NCBI GenBank assembly: GCA_009667805.1
Contig: CM019075.1
Coordinates: forward strand, 17,228,376-17,292,375
Length of the DNA: 64,000 bases
Direction of reading: 5' to 3'
DNA from: Leptobrachium leishanense
Taxonomy: Eukaryota > Chordata > Amphibia > Anura > Megophryidae
The notes beneath the pieces were generated by a model. It did not search any database. It was given only the letters and a program-made list of their open reading frames with translations, and was not told the origin of the DNA. This document shows, in pieces, positions 21,590 through 32,634 of the stretch (positions are counted from its first letter, which is position 1; each line of letters opens with the position of its first letter). Both the position numbers and the translations under genes were made by a program.

Positions 21590-22190
21590 CAGGTCCGATA
21601 CCAGTCCTTAAAGTGGCTGGGTTTTCCTTTGGTGGAAGATAGATGACCTACAAGGCAGGGATAGCATAAAAGGAAGGGAAACACCAGTCCTTAAATGGCC
21701 GGCAGTCAAAGACAGGAAAGGGTATGAAAATTACTGAACTAGAGGGAATTACTAGAACCAGGGAAAGAGCCTGGCAATGGAAAAGGGAGCCAAAAAGGTG
21801 AGTATGGGTAATCCTTAATAACAAGCTGAGTCTAGGGAGTATAGAGGTACACAAGTAATTATCCAAATCGCTAGATGTCAGAAAGTAATTATAGATGCTC
21901 TTATGGGCCAGAAACTCTGGAACCACGAAAAGGCATTTGAATCAGGGTTAAGGAGGTTTCAATCTAGCGCCCTTTGCAGTGATTGGTCGGCGTCATTAGG
22001 AAGTGCCGGGAGGTGTTGGAGCCGGGTGTTGACATTGAACGTCTGCCCATCGGGCTACAGCTGGCATCTTGCACGCACACCGTTAAAGTACCGTGGGGAA
22101 GTACTATCCCAGTACTGGATCGGGGAAGCGAAGTGCCGGGGTCAGCCAGCCGCAGAGAGGTCTGGATGAGGTCTGACACTCTTTGACTGT
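21590..22190. other. Unidentified stretch inside the LINE relic
   Basis: This region does not read as LINE protein and may be a separate insertion. It contains GTGCCGGGAGGTGTTGGAGC-type CpG-rich sequence but no ends that I recognise. Confidence 0.35.
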
Positions 22191-22199
22191 GCTCTGCTT

Positions 22200-22352
22200 C
22201 CCTCCTGATATTCAGTCGCTAACCAAATCTTGCTACTTCCACCTAAAAACCATTGCACGCATCTTTCCCTGCCTTAATCAGGACTCTGCTACACTGCTCA
22301 TCTAAGCTCTTATCTCCCGCCTTGACTATTGTAACCTCCTTTTCTCTGGCCT
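22200..22352 (+). pseudogene. LINE fragment continuing the RT C-terminal region
   Basis: Translates in pieces to KSCYFHLKTIARIFPCL and ALISRLDYCNLLFSGL, typical of the post-RT region of L2/Rex1 LINEs. Interrupted by the MITE at 22356. Confidence 0.75.
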
Positions 22353-22355
22353 TAA

Positions 22356-22756
22356 GGCTAGGGTCAGACGAACGCATTTTTAACGTCTACCGTCAAAAAG
22401 TGCGTTGATGCGTCCGAACGCATTTTTTCACGGAAGACGCGATAGCGGTCATACGATGCGCAATTTTGGCCGTATTTTTTACAGATCCAAACCAGGAAAC
22501 TTTGGGTGTCTGGACGTTATGTTGGCTGGACATGAGCAGCGTCTGACGTCTCCTAATCACGCCGCTATGCGGAAGCAGCGCACTCTGTACAGCAGTACTA
22601 GCCGTTCGACATTCTTGGGAAAATGCATTCGTTTGCTGCTTGCGTTGCGCGGCCGAACTTTTGTGTGGGCCTGCGTTGGACGTCATTTGCTGCTACCACA
22701 GCCGTAATAAAGTGCGGCTAAACGCACGTTTGCACTGCGTTCGTCTGACCCCAGCC
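22356..22756. mobile_element. Harbinger-like MITE, family 1 copy B
   Basis: Inverted ends GGCTAGGGTCAGACGAACGC / GCGTTCGTCTGACCCCAGCC, 401 bp, with a perfect 3-bp TAA duplication at 22353-22355 and 22757-22759. Inserted into the LINE relic. Confidence 0.85.
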
Positions 22757-23150
22757 TAAGAGATTACAGATTCTCCCTCTGCAGTCTGTTATGAATGCCT
22801 GTGCTAGGCTCATCCACCTCACCTCTGTCAATTTCTACACTGGCTCCCTGTTTCCTTTAGAATCCATTTCGAAATACTGGTCCTCACATATAAAGCTCTC
22901 CATAACAGCGCCCCTGCCGTATTAGCAGGTACATCCAGTCCCGATCACTTCGGTCAGCCAATCATCTGATGCTATCAGCTCCTTGTACCCGAACCCCCAA
23001 CTCTCGCTTTCAGGACTCTGCTAAAATGCTCATCCAAGCGCTCATTATCTCCCATCTTGACTATTGCAATCTCCTTCTCTCTGGCCTCCCTCTGCAGTCT
23101 GTTATGAATGCCTGTGCTAGGCTCATCCACCTCATGCAACTCTTTAGATC
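22757..23150 (+). pseudogene. LINE fragment with an internal duplication
   Basis: CTCCCTCTGCAGTCTGTTAT...GGCTCATCCACCTC occurs twice (22780 and 23087), and the SHLDYCNLLLSGL-coding segment recurs, so part of the LINE is duplicated out of order. Frame-disrupted. Confidence 0.7.
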
Positions 23151-23159
23151 AACAATGGG

Positions 23160-23590
23160 AGAATTTCTATAGCAACAATAAACAATACATAGGGTATTAT
23201 CTCCCAACCATGAATATATACGCTAGGTTTAAAATGCACTCACAATGATTTGATTGTAGTCACATCAAAGCATCTTTGCATACTGCTCCCCTTCGGAATA
23301 GATGGGATAACTGAATCCTTTCGCAAACCCCCTGATTGGAGGGGTTCTCAAGCCCCCAAAATTAGGGTTCAAAGGACCTCAGGGAAAAATGTATACAATA
23401 GTGTAGACAGACAAATATATAGGAAATTAAAACATTTGAGTTACAGTAAAAAAGAGGCATATCACCAGGTGTGCCCAAATCCACATGCAGCCTGAATCGT
23501 AAGCCCAGTAGGATGGGTCCCCGGTATATAGTCCTCCAGAGCTCAGCTCGACGCGTTTCGTCACTTAAGACTTCATCAGGAGCATCTCTC
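23160..23590. mobile_element. Unidentified insertion in the LINE
   Basis: LINE sequence stops near 23150 and resumes near 23595. The interposed block ends GACGCGTTTCGTCACTTAAG then ACTTCATCAGGAGCATCT, a motif whose reverse complement type (CTGATGAAG...CGAAACGC) also occurs in the hAT element near 9366. Confidence 0.5.
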
Positions 23591-23594
23591 GAAC

Positions 23595-24130
23595 CTTTGT
23601 CAAACTCTACACTGGCTCCCCGTTTCTTTTAGAATCCAATTCAAAATACTGGTGCTCACGTATAAAGCTCTCCATAACCACCCCCTGACTACATCCCATC
23701 CCGACCGCTTCGCTCTGCCAAATGATCTGATGTTATCAGTTTCTCGTACCCGCACCCCTAACTCCTGCCTTCAGGACTTCTCCCGAGCTGCCCCCTTTTC
23801 TATGGAACTCCCTCCCCTGCAACATTAGACTCTCCCCGTCTCTCCAGTCCTTCAAGACGTTGCTGAAAACCCATTACTTTATAAAAGCCTATCGGCTCAC
23901 TCCATGATTCCCCAACTGTACATTTCTTGCACCATCTTCCCACCCAGCCCACGGCTACCGCAGGTCCTCTATTTACCCTCACCTAGTGTCACCCGTCGTC
24001 TTAATTGTAAGCTCTTGAGATGGGTCCACTCTCCTACTGTTCTGTTTACTTGTATGTATATTTGTTATTCTGGCTCACTCAGTGTACAGCGCTATGGAAC
24101 TTGTTAGTGCTTTACAAGTACCTGTAACTA
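23595..24130 (+). mobile_element. 3' end of the L2/Rex1-type LINE
   Basis: Contains coding remnants (AYRLTP, SFKTLLKTHYFIKA) and then a 3' UTR ending TACAGCGCTATGGAACTTGT and TAGTGCTTTACAAGTACCTG. A second copy of this 3' end lies inverted at 40611-41070. Confidence 0.75.
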
Positions 24131-24446
24131 AAATACAGGAGGAATCGGGGGCCCTATTGCCGTGGGGAGGACTGCATGGATGAGAATGATTTTAATGCAG
24201 AGAATACGTTTTTCCTTCTTTCGGATCATCAACACGAACATAGACGGAACCTGATTGACAGGATTCTTTCTCATCTTGTGTTACAATGTGTCTACACATC
24301 CCCTTTTTACTCGGTTAGTGATGGGACTTTTTAAACACTATATGGCACATGGTATGGACATCCAGGCCCATCACCAATAGGCGTTGCCTTCTCTTACCAA
24401 CTGCTCCACCATGAAGAGGGACATGATTGCAGTGTTCAGTTTTACC

Positions 24447-24717
24447 TTAACCCCTTCACTGCTGAGCCATCTAACGTCTTTAAAAAACAGGTTTTTCTTT
24501 TTATTATAAATTTTTTTTCTTTACTTTAAACATGGTCAGGTTTGGTATCATTGGAAAGACCATGCTCTGGCCTTTCTAAAGATACCAAATATGACCCTGC
24601 TAGCTGCCAACAGTCGGGAGATAGGGGGTTCCTTTGAACCCCCTATCTCCACCCCCATCTTTCCTTAGGAGTCAATGAGGATGTTCCCCCACACGTCCTC
24701 AGCAGTTAAAGGGTTAA
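24447..24717. mobile_element. TTAA-flanked MITE (TTAACCCCTT family), copy 1
   Basis: Begins TTAACCCCTTCACTGCTGAG and ends CAGTTAAAGGGTTAA, inverted ends with TTAA at both borders. The interior includes CATTGGAAAGACCATGCTCT, shared with copies at 42600 and 54240. Confidence 0.65.
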
Positions 24718-24719
24718 CT

Positions 24720-25025
24720 GTCTTATCTGTTCATAGACATAATATAGAGGGGTAGGACAGATAGACACATGGATGAATACGTGATTAGAAGAGGAGAGAT
24801 AGACAATTAAAAGGATGGATGAATACAGATAGGCAGAAAAGTAAAAGGACAGACGGGTGTATAGATAGTTAATTAGAAGGATTGATGGATGGATAGATAA
24901 ATAGAAGGATAGTTAGAAAGGTGATTAGACATTAAAAGGACTGATGATGGCTGATGGATGGATAAATAGAAAGATAAAGAGGATATAGGTGGATGGATAA
25001 GACAAATGGAAGAATAGATAAAGGA
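24720..25025. repeat. Degenerate GATA/GGAT microsatellite, left part
   Basis: Loose GATA, GGAT and GATT repeats (for example GATGGATGGATAGATAAATA). Continues at 27179-27520 on the far side of the CR1 insertion. Confidence 0.75.
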
Positions 25026-27178
25026 TTACATAGTTACATAGTTACATAGTTATATAGGCTGAAAAAAGACATGCGTCCATCGGGTTCAGCCTCTCCCACA
25101 TAACCTACTGCTGTTGATCCAAAAGAAGGCAAAAAACCCAGTCTGAAGCGCTCGCCAATATGCAACATACTGGGAAAAAATTCCTTCTTGACCCCAGAAT
25201 GGCAGTCAGATTTCTCCTTGGATCAAGAAGCTTTTACCCACATATTAAATATTATAACCCTTAATATTCTGTGTCTGCAGGAAGTCATCCAGTCGTTTTT
25301 TAAAAGTCTGTACAGACTCTGACCCAACCACCTCAACAGGCAGAGAATTCCACAGCTTTATTGTTCTCACCGTAAAATAACCCTTCCTATGCTTTAAGCT
25401 AAATTTTCTTTCTTCCAGTCTAAATGGATGACCCCTTGTCCTGTGTATAGACCTGTTAATGAATAGGCTATCAGACAATGGTTGATAATGGCCCCGTATA
25501 TATTTATATAAGGTTATCAGATCCCCTCTAAGGCGCCTTTTCTCTAAACTAAACAGGTTTAAGCTTGTTAGTCTTTCCTCATAACTTAACCCTTCCATCC
25601 CCCTTATTAATTTAGTTGCCCGTCTCTGCACTTTTTCTAACGATATATATATCTTTTTTAAAGACAGGTGCCCAAAATTGCACGGCATATTCAAGGTGCG
25701 GCCTGACCATTGATTTATACAGAGGCAAAATTATGTTTTCATCCCGTGAGTGAACTCCCCTTTTAATGCATGCCAGTACTTTGCTGGCCTTGGCGGCTGC
25801 TGTTTGACATTGCACATTGTTACTTAGTTTGAAGTCTATGATTATTCCCAAATCCTTCTCCTGCTTGGATTTCCCCTAACTCCGTACCATTTAGGGTATA
25901 AATTGCTTGTGTGTTCTTCACTCCAAAGTGCATAACTTTACATTTATCTAGATTAAATTTCATCTGCCATTTAAGTGCCCAGTCCCCCAATTTATCTAAA
26001 TCCCTCTGCAGCGAAGTAACATCCTGCTCACATTGTATTACTTTTCCTAGCTTTGTGTCATCTGCAAACACTGATACATGACTTTCAATGCCTATCTCAA
26101 GGTCATTTATAAATAAATTGAATAGTATTGGTCCTATAACAGACCCCTGAGGGACACCACTTACCACTGGTGTCCATCTTGAAAATGTACCATTTAATGA
26201 CCACTCTCTGTACCCTATCTTTTAGCCAGTTTTCTATCCAAGAACAAGTATTTTCATCTAGACCATTTTTTCTTAATTTAAGTAGTAACCTTTTGTGTGG
26301 AACTGTGTCGAAAGCTTTGGCAAAATCTAAGTAAATCACATCCACTGCGACCCCCTGATCTATACTTCTACTTACTTCCTCATAGAACGTAATTAGGTTA
26401 GTCTGACATGATCTGTGTTTCATGAAACCATGCTGATTTTTGCCAATTACATTATACCTCCCAATAAATTCCTGAATATTATCCCTTAGTAACCCCTCAA
26501 ATACTTTCCCAGCCACAGATGTTAAGCTCACAGGTCTATAATTCCCAGGCACAAATTTTAAACCTTTCTTAAATATAGGGACCACGTCAGCTTTTCTCCA
26601 ATCCTCTGGTACTATTCCTGAAAGAAAAGAATCTTGAAAGATTAAGAACAGAGGTTTACATATTTCAACACATAGCTCTCTTAGTACTCGCGGGTGAATT
26701 CCATCTGGCCCTGGGGCTTTATTAACATTCACATTGTTTAATTTGTGTAAAACCTTGTCCTGAGTCAACCAGTCACTTTGTATTAGTAAGTTTTTATTAA
26801 TGAATTTCATGTCTCCTGTTATAGGTTTCTCTTTGATAAATACTGAAGAAAAATAATCATTTAAAATTTCTGCTTTATCCTGATCTTCAGTTAACAATAA
26901 CCCTGATTTTAGTGAACCTACATTTTCACTCTTGGGTTTTTTAGAATTTATGTACCTAAAGAATCTTTTAGGGTTGGTCTTGCTCTCTTTGGCTATTTCT
27001 TTTTCATTTTCTAGTTTAGCCCATCTAATCGCATTTTTACATGCTTTATTGGCTGCCCTATATGCTTTATAGGATGCCTCAGATTTATCAAATTTAAAAG
27101 CTTTAAATGCCTTCTTTTTATTTTTCATTTCCTTAGTTACCTTCCTACTAAGCCACATTGGTTTCAGTCTTTATTGAT
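25026..27178 (-). mobile_element. 5'-truncated CR1-type LINE
   Basis: About 2.15 kb of minus-strand LINE is inserted in the GATA-like microsatellite. The 3' end consists of three ACATAGTT octamers (25026-25053), the tandem octamer tail typical of the CR1 group. Its coding part holds most of the reverse transcriptase but is broken by at least three frame changes (near 26165, 25865 and 25650). The endonuclease region is missing. Confidence 0.85.
25245..27158 (-). pseudogene. CR1 LINE reverse transcriptase, frame-disrupted
   Basis: Segments in order on the minus strand show NKAPGPDGIHPRVLREL and GNYRPVSLTSVAGKV (fingers), YLDFAKAFDTVPHKRL (motif A), GVPQGSVIGPILFNLF (motif B), FADDTKLG (motif C with both Asp), GDWALKWQMKFN (motif D region), and a C-terminal VQRRATKLIRG...LWNSLP block. 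These are hallmark motifs of CR1-clade RT. Frame changes between the segments prevent a full product. The gene lies in intergenic DNA between CPSF2 and the SLC24A4 candidate. Confidence 0.9.
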
Positions 27179-27520
27179 TAGGAAAAAATTAATGGATAGA
27201 TGATTAAAAGGATAATCAGAAGAATATATGCAAGGATAGATGATTAGAAGGATGGATAGACAATTCGAACAATAGACAGACAGATGGATAGTCAAAGGAT
27301 TAGCAGGATAGACGGATGAATAGACAATTAGAAGGATAGATTGAGGATTAGAAGGATAGATAAATAGAAAGATGGAAAAAAAGAAGACTATTAGGATAGC
27401 TGTATTGAAGACTAGACAATTAAATAGAGGATTAGATTAATAGAGATTGAATACTTAAAGGATGGATACATAGATAAGGATAGAGATAAAAAGAAGATTG
27501 GATGTATAGATACATATGGA
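27179..27520. repeat. Degenerate GATA/GGAT microsatellite, right part
   Basis: Continuation of 24720-25025: irregular GATAGATGATTAGAAGGATG-type sequence. Confidence 0.75.
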
Positions 27521-28439
27521 TTTCTTGTATCTTGTGTGAGGTTTAAATCCCTCGCCTTGGCGCTCAGTCACACACGGTTAATAGCAGAACCTGCGATCGG
27601 TGTCTCCGAGCAGATTCTGGGAGGTGGGAATATTATCAGATTAAAGATCCAGCACACGTAGCCTGCCGATGACTCAGACCCCGATATCCGCAGCCCTCCG
27701 CACACAGACTTTCTTGATGCCCTCTCCCTCTGCAACCAATTATTTGCCTTCTAAAAGCCACGGAGAAGATGTCTTCATTTGCCAATATGCACATTTTAAT
27801 GCTTCCGACAAATTAGATTTTTAACCCTCTACCTGGTACCTTTTTTTTTGTGTTTGTTCCTTTGTTGTTTTCCTGTATTGTTTTGGCCCAGTTTGATTTG
27901 TACGCAGGTCAGGATTGGAAGTGTTGGAGTAGAAATAAATAAGATTTGCAGGAGAGAAGAATAAAAAAAAAAGATGGAAAAAACAGAATAAAAAGGACAG
28001 GTGGCACGTTGTTTGCTCACCTCTGCGTGACTAATGCTGTTACAGTAATTCAATATGTCTCCACATGAAGTGACCTATTTTAATTATCTCGCATGGCTGA
28101 TAATCTAGCGATTCCTTTGGAAGGGTCAGGATCCCCTAATTTACGCTTCGGTGTAGGATGTCTGTGGGTTTGCTGTCGACAGTAATGGAGGATCTGCTTC
28201 TGCCTACTATTTGCATGCAATTTTCTAGCCTCATTCTATCAGTCTTCAGTCGGGGTGCTACATGGCCTCCTCAAAGTGGAACAGAATAGTTGATCAACCG
28301 TGTCAAGGCCACAGGAGGCTGGAAGTGGGACAAAGTGGGATTAAAGGAACATTCTACTGAAGAGCCGAGCGTCCCTTTTTTGTCCCTAAATAATTGGGCA
28401 GAGGCTGCTGACACAGACAATGCTCGAATGTCAGTCTAG
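27521..28439. other. Single-copy sequence, no gene recognised
   Basis: No repeat or exon found. The block 27540-27830, with CAACCAATTATTTGCC and GCCAATATGCACATTTTAAT, is non-repetitive and AT-rich with balanced composition. It could be regulatory but nothing proves it. Confidence 0.35.
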
Positions 28440-29330
28440 CTAATATGGTATGACAGGAAGATGGAAGGAGGACAAGTGCAGGACAGGAGGACAGAATATG
28501 AACAAGCAATTACAAGAAGGTGAAAGGAGAACAAAAGAGGACAGGATGATGGAAGGAGCACAAGCGATGAACAGGGATGGAGTGAGAACAGGTATAGTGC
28601 AGGAAGACGAAGAGCGAACAAGTGGTGGGCAGGAAGGTGGAAGGAAAACAAGTGGTGGGCAGGAAGGTGGAAGGAAAACAAGTGGTGGGCAGGAAGGTGG
28701 AAGGAAAACAAGTGGTGGGCAGGAAGGTGGAAGGAAAACAAGTGGTGGGCAGGAAGGTGGAAGAAGAATAAGTGGCGGATGTTGAACAAGCAAGTAGAAG
28801 ATGGAAGGAAAACAAAACAAATGAGGACAGGAAGAAGGAAGGAGCACAAGAGAAGAACGGGGATGAAGGGAGAACAGGAAGATGGAAGGAGAACAAGTAG
28901 GGGACAGAATTTGACCAAGCAAGTACAAGAAGATGGATGGAGATCAAAAAAAGACAGGACGATGGAAGGAGCACAAATGAAGAACGGGGATGCTGTGAGA
29001 ACAAGTGGTGGGCGGGAAGGTGGAAGTTGAACAAGTGGTGGGCACGAAGGTGGAAGTTGAACAAGAGGTGAGCAGGAAGGTGGAAGTTGAACAAGAGAGG
29101 GCACGACGATGGAAGTTGAACAAGAGAGGGCACGACGATGGAAGTTGAACAAAAGAGGGCACGACGATGGAAGGAGAGCAAGAGGAGGACAGGGAGATGG
29201 AAGGACAACAAGTAAAAGACAATATGATGGAATGAAAACAAGTAAAGGAAAGGAAGATGTAGGGAGAACAAGTGAAGGACAAGAAGATGGAAGGAGAACA
29301 AGGTGGAGAAAATGTGGGGAAATAAAAAGG
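28440..29330. repeat. Purine-rich minisatellite, 30-bp core
   Basis: A core of five to six near-identical 30-bp units (AGTGGTGGGCAGGAAGGTGG plus AAGGAAAACA) at 28617-28770 is flanked by degenerate relatives, including GACGATGGAAGTTGAACAAG units near 29105. The plus strand is over-whelmingly purine. Because 30 is a multiple of three, the core reads as a 10-residue peptide repeat, but it is not a plausible gene. Confidence 0.9.
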
Positions 29331-29876
29331 AATCATAGCAAGAGTTAGGGGCAAAAGCCAACTTGTTTATAAAATGGAATGTACGGCTGATGTAAAAATC
29401 GATGAGAGTATGGATTGTAGCAGTTTGGACTATCCAGATAATTATCTGTTGAGACTTAGGTTCTCAGAACCATAAATCCACCTAATGATTGATAGAAAGC
29501 AGCTGGTGAACAGGGGAGAATACATTACAGGATGACATTACCCTTGCAAGAGAGAGAATCCAAAGAGTGGGTGGAAGGGATAGATTAGATGCATAAGGTG
29601 CAAGGAAGATGAAGATTTATTCTTGATGAAAGCCATGGAAACCAGTAATAGCATTTTGTCATCTGTCTTTCCATAGAAACTTAATCCGTCCGATCCTAGA
29701 AACACCTTCCACACTAAATGGGCAACCGTGATCAGAAAATTCATCAATGAATGTAACTCTACCAAACGGAACATTTTTAAGCTTTTTATTTGTAGGTTGA
29801 ATGAGATGGAAAACCTAATAATAAAAATACAAGAGCTGTAGTTGGCCTGATTTGGAGTCTGGATCTTAACAGGGTA
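29331..29876. other. No gene recognised
   Basis: Intergenic sequence without identifiable features. Confidence 0.35.
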
Positions 29877-29879
29877 ATT

Positions 29880-30655
29880 CAAAGAGCTCTGAATTGTGGC
29901 CGAAAGCTGAAATTCAGCATACGGTTACCTTTCCTGGCCATTTGGCTATCCAGAGAGCAGGCAGTTCGCTAAATGTTGGCGAATTGCCTGCACATACGGT
30001 GCCTGTTCAAGGGCAGTGAAATCCCCCTAGAGAAGCAATACTTGGTCTATTGAGAGACACCAAACAGCTCAGAAAAGTTGTCGAAATGCCCTGCCATTCG
30101 GTGGTTTCATGCAGCAGAGTTATTCAGGCGAATCCCATAGGCTTCAATGTTACAAATATTTCCGTTTTAATCCAATATCTAATAAAACGTTGATTATAAT
30201 ATTCTGCAGTAAAGAGTCTCTTTATAGATTTTTTTAGGATCTTTTAGGCATTTTTGTGTGATTTTTCTTAATCGTTCTTTTTTCTGTAACAGCCCTTTTT
30301 ATTATCATTCATTGGATCATATGTGAATTTCAGACATTTTCGTTCAGTAGTTTCTTTGCAAACAGCGTTTCACCTTTCAAACATTCAAGCGTACGTTTTT
30401 TTTTCACTCCATTCGTCTGGGGTGTCAGGTTTTTCCCGGCGGTTGCTCGGCGCTGTGATCGGTGGCTGCTCGGGTTTCTCCGGCGTGTTCGACGAGGTTA
30501 ATCCGGATGTTTTTCCCTGCACTACGATGGTCCTGTGATGCTTGCTGAATACACCGAAGGGTCCCCGAAATGGGATCGCCAAATCGCACCGAATTGAAGA
30601 GAACGAAAAGTCACCGAACGTGCGGTGACTTTTCAATTCTCTTTGAATAACCCTG
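29880..30655. mobile_element. MITE family 2 copy c, opposite orientation
   Basis: Starts CAGGGTAATTCAAAGAGC and ends CAATTCTCTTTGAATAACCCTG. Internal sequence is the reverse complement of copies a, b and d, with the CACCGAACGTGCGGTG hairpin at its right end. Flanks are TAA and TAT. Length 776 bp, shorter by internal deletion. Confidence 0.8.
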
Positions 30656-30924
30656 TATGGGTTTTATTGCAAACATATGGACAAGAGACAAGTCCCTATG
30701 ATGATTGGACAAATTCTCATGGACACAATGACTTGTTCTGCAATGTAGTAGCAGCAGAGAATATTAGAGACTCAGGGGAGCAAAAACACGTATGACCATG
30801 GCTACGGTTTGGCAACCCAACTCATCTAGGACTTTATCTTGCAACAGTCGGAACCTTAACCTAGAATGTTAGGACCTCTGGAGAGACTTCTGTAGTTGTG
30901 TAATATATTTAGGAGCTATCTGAA

Positions 30925-31377
30925 AGTTCTTAAAGAAACGTAGGACCACGCTTGGAGCAGTGTTGGGGTGCCCACATTAATTTGTGGCCAAGATCTTGTA
31001 TTGATGATGGGAGAGTCGCAGCGCTGTGTAAAGTCTTCTCCAGCACATTATCCCAAAGATTCTCAATGGGGTTAAGGTCTGGAATGTGCGGTGTCCAATC
31101 CATGTGAAAATGATGTCTCATGCTCCCTGAACCACTCTTGCACAATTTGAGCCCGAAGAATCCTGGCATTGCCATCTTGGAATATGCCCGCTGTACCATC
31201 AGGGGAGGAAAAAAAAACCATTGATGGAAAAACCTCCTCATTCAGTATATTCAGGGAGTCACATGACCTCATTTTATGCTGAAAAATTAAATCACTGCAG
31301 TAATTAACCAATGGAAGGCTCAATCCTATGTGTTTATTTGAATCCAGGTGGTGACTTTTTTCGGCCAGGTAGTGTAT
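30925..31377 (-). pseudogene. Tc1/mariner transposase 3' part and terminal repeat
   Basis: Minus-strand frames give [10 protein letters not shown] and [20 protein letters not shown], the DLNPIENLW block that carries the second catalytic Asp region of Tc1-type DDE transposases. They are followed by SSIQDLG. The likely terminal repeat lies at about 31340-31375 (ACTACCTGGCCG and GTCACCACCTGGATT on the minus strand). Reading frames are broken and the rest of the gene is absent. Tc1 elements move by cut-and-paste into TA; this copy cannot. Confidence 0.8.
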
Positions 31378-31529
31378 ATTTCTTTCGTCACTCTCTGTTC
31401 TCTAGCTGTATCTTTTTATAGCTCCTTATTTCCTTTCGCTTGCTTATAAAATTCTATTTGTTAATTTTTCAGACATCTGTAAAAGGTCTTACTTTAAAAC
31501 GTGTCAAATCGTTAGGTTTTGGGGAGTGG

Positions 31530-31562
<33 letters not shown>

Positions 31563-32155
31563 ATATGTGAGAGAAAAGAATAAAACATTTAAAAGTTTGA
31601 AGCGGTTACTTCTTTTCAGATTTTCCGAGCTGGCGTCTCTCGCCCTGCACTCTGCGGTGACCCAGCAGGAATGGCTTGACGCGCAGGAAGATTCCCGATA
31701 ATTGAAAAGGAAATCTGAAGTGTGTCAAAGAGGCGACAGCGCTTCATAAACCATTCTGAAAATCAGCCTGCGGGATGTGAGGAAGGCACGGACAGGCTGT
31801 CTTCCAGGCCACATGGGACCGAGGAGGTAAAAGGTGACCGAGGAATGATTCGTTTAAGCTTCTTTAAACTGAGTTAATGGCGACGGGGCAAATCAGACCG
31901 GAATATCGTGTATACATTCAAAGATACGGATTGTTAAAATTCTGCCTCCTCCGCTTACCTTGGAGGCCACAAATGAACATTATTAAAGGTTACTATTAAT
32001 TGGGTAAAAGAGAAAGATATTATGACCCATTGTTTCTGTAGTAATTAGAGATTTGGGATGTGGAGATTTAGTCACGAGTTTCCTGAGGGACAGCGGATAC
32101 TTCGGTTTCACATCATTTTCATTTGGTTCCTTTATAAACGTCCCTGTTTTTTCAG
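31378..32155. other. No gene recognised; (TA)n tract
   Basis: A (TA)n microsatellite is at about 31533-31556. An exon-like stretch at 31618-31701 follows a pyrimidine-rich TTCTTTTCAG, but it reaches a stop quickly and has no recognisable domain. Confidence 0.35.
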
Positions 32156-32634
32156 TTCTCCATATATTGAAGGTGTTCCGGTGTCTTTTAAGGAGCTCCT
32201 CCATACATTTGGAGTGTACAAGGGCTTCTTATTGGGCATGTACGGATGCCTTTTTAGGGGCTCCTCCATATATCTGGAGTGTACAGGTGTCTTTTTAGGG
32301 GCTCCTCCATATATTCAGGGTGTGCAGGTATCTTTTTAGGGGCTCCTCCATATATTCAGGGTGTGCGGGTAGCTTTTTAGGGGCTCCTCCATATATTCAG
32401 GGTGTGCGGTTATCTTTTTAGGGGCTCTGCCATATATTTGTTGTATACACAGGTGCCTTTTAAAAGGGGCTCCTCCACATTAGCAGTTCCTCAAATTTGA
32501 AGTGTCCGGGTGTGGGTTTTTTTAAGTGCTCCTTCATATTTGGGGTGTGCGGGTGCCTTTTTAGAGGCTCCTCCATATATCCTGGGTGTATGGTTAAATT
32601 TGTAGGGGCTCCTTCATATATCTGGGGTGACCAA
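32156..32634. repeat. 41-bp minisatellite, left block
   Basis: Units such as CTTTTTAGGGGCTCCTCCAT plus ATATTCAGGGTGTGCGGGTAT recur every 41 bp at 32251-32400, with more diverged copies either side. Interrupted by MITE family 2 copy d. Confidence 0.85.

Noticed and set aside
28436..29361. Repeat-coding frames (GGQEGGRKTS type) in the purine-rich array
   Set aside because: In-frame only because the unit is 30 bp; no start context, splice sites or conserved domain.
31618..31701. Exon-like segment SELASLALHSAVTQQEWLDA after a pyrimidine tract and AG
   Set aside because: Short, terminates at once, no homologous family recognised; could be chance.
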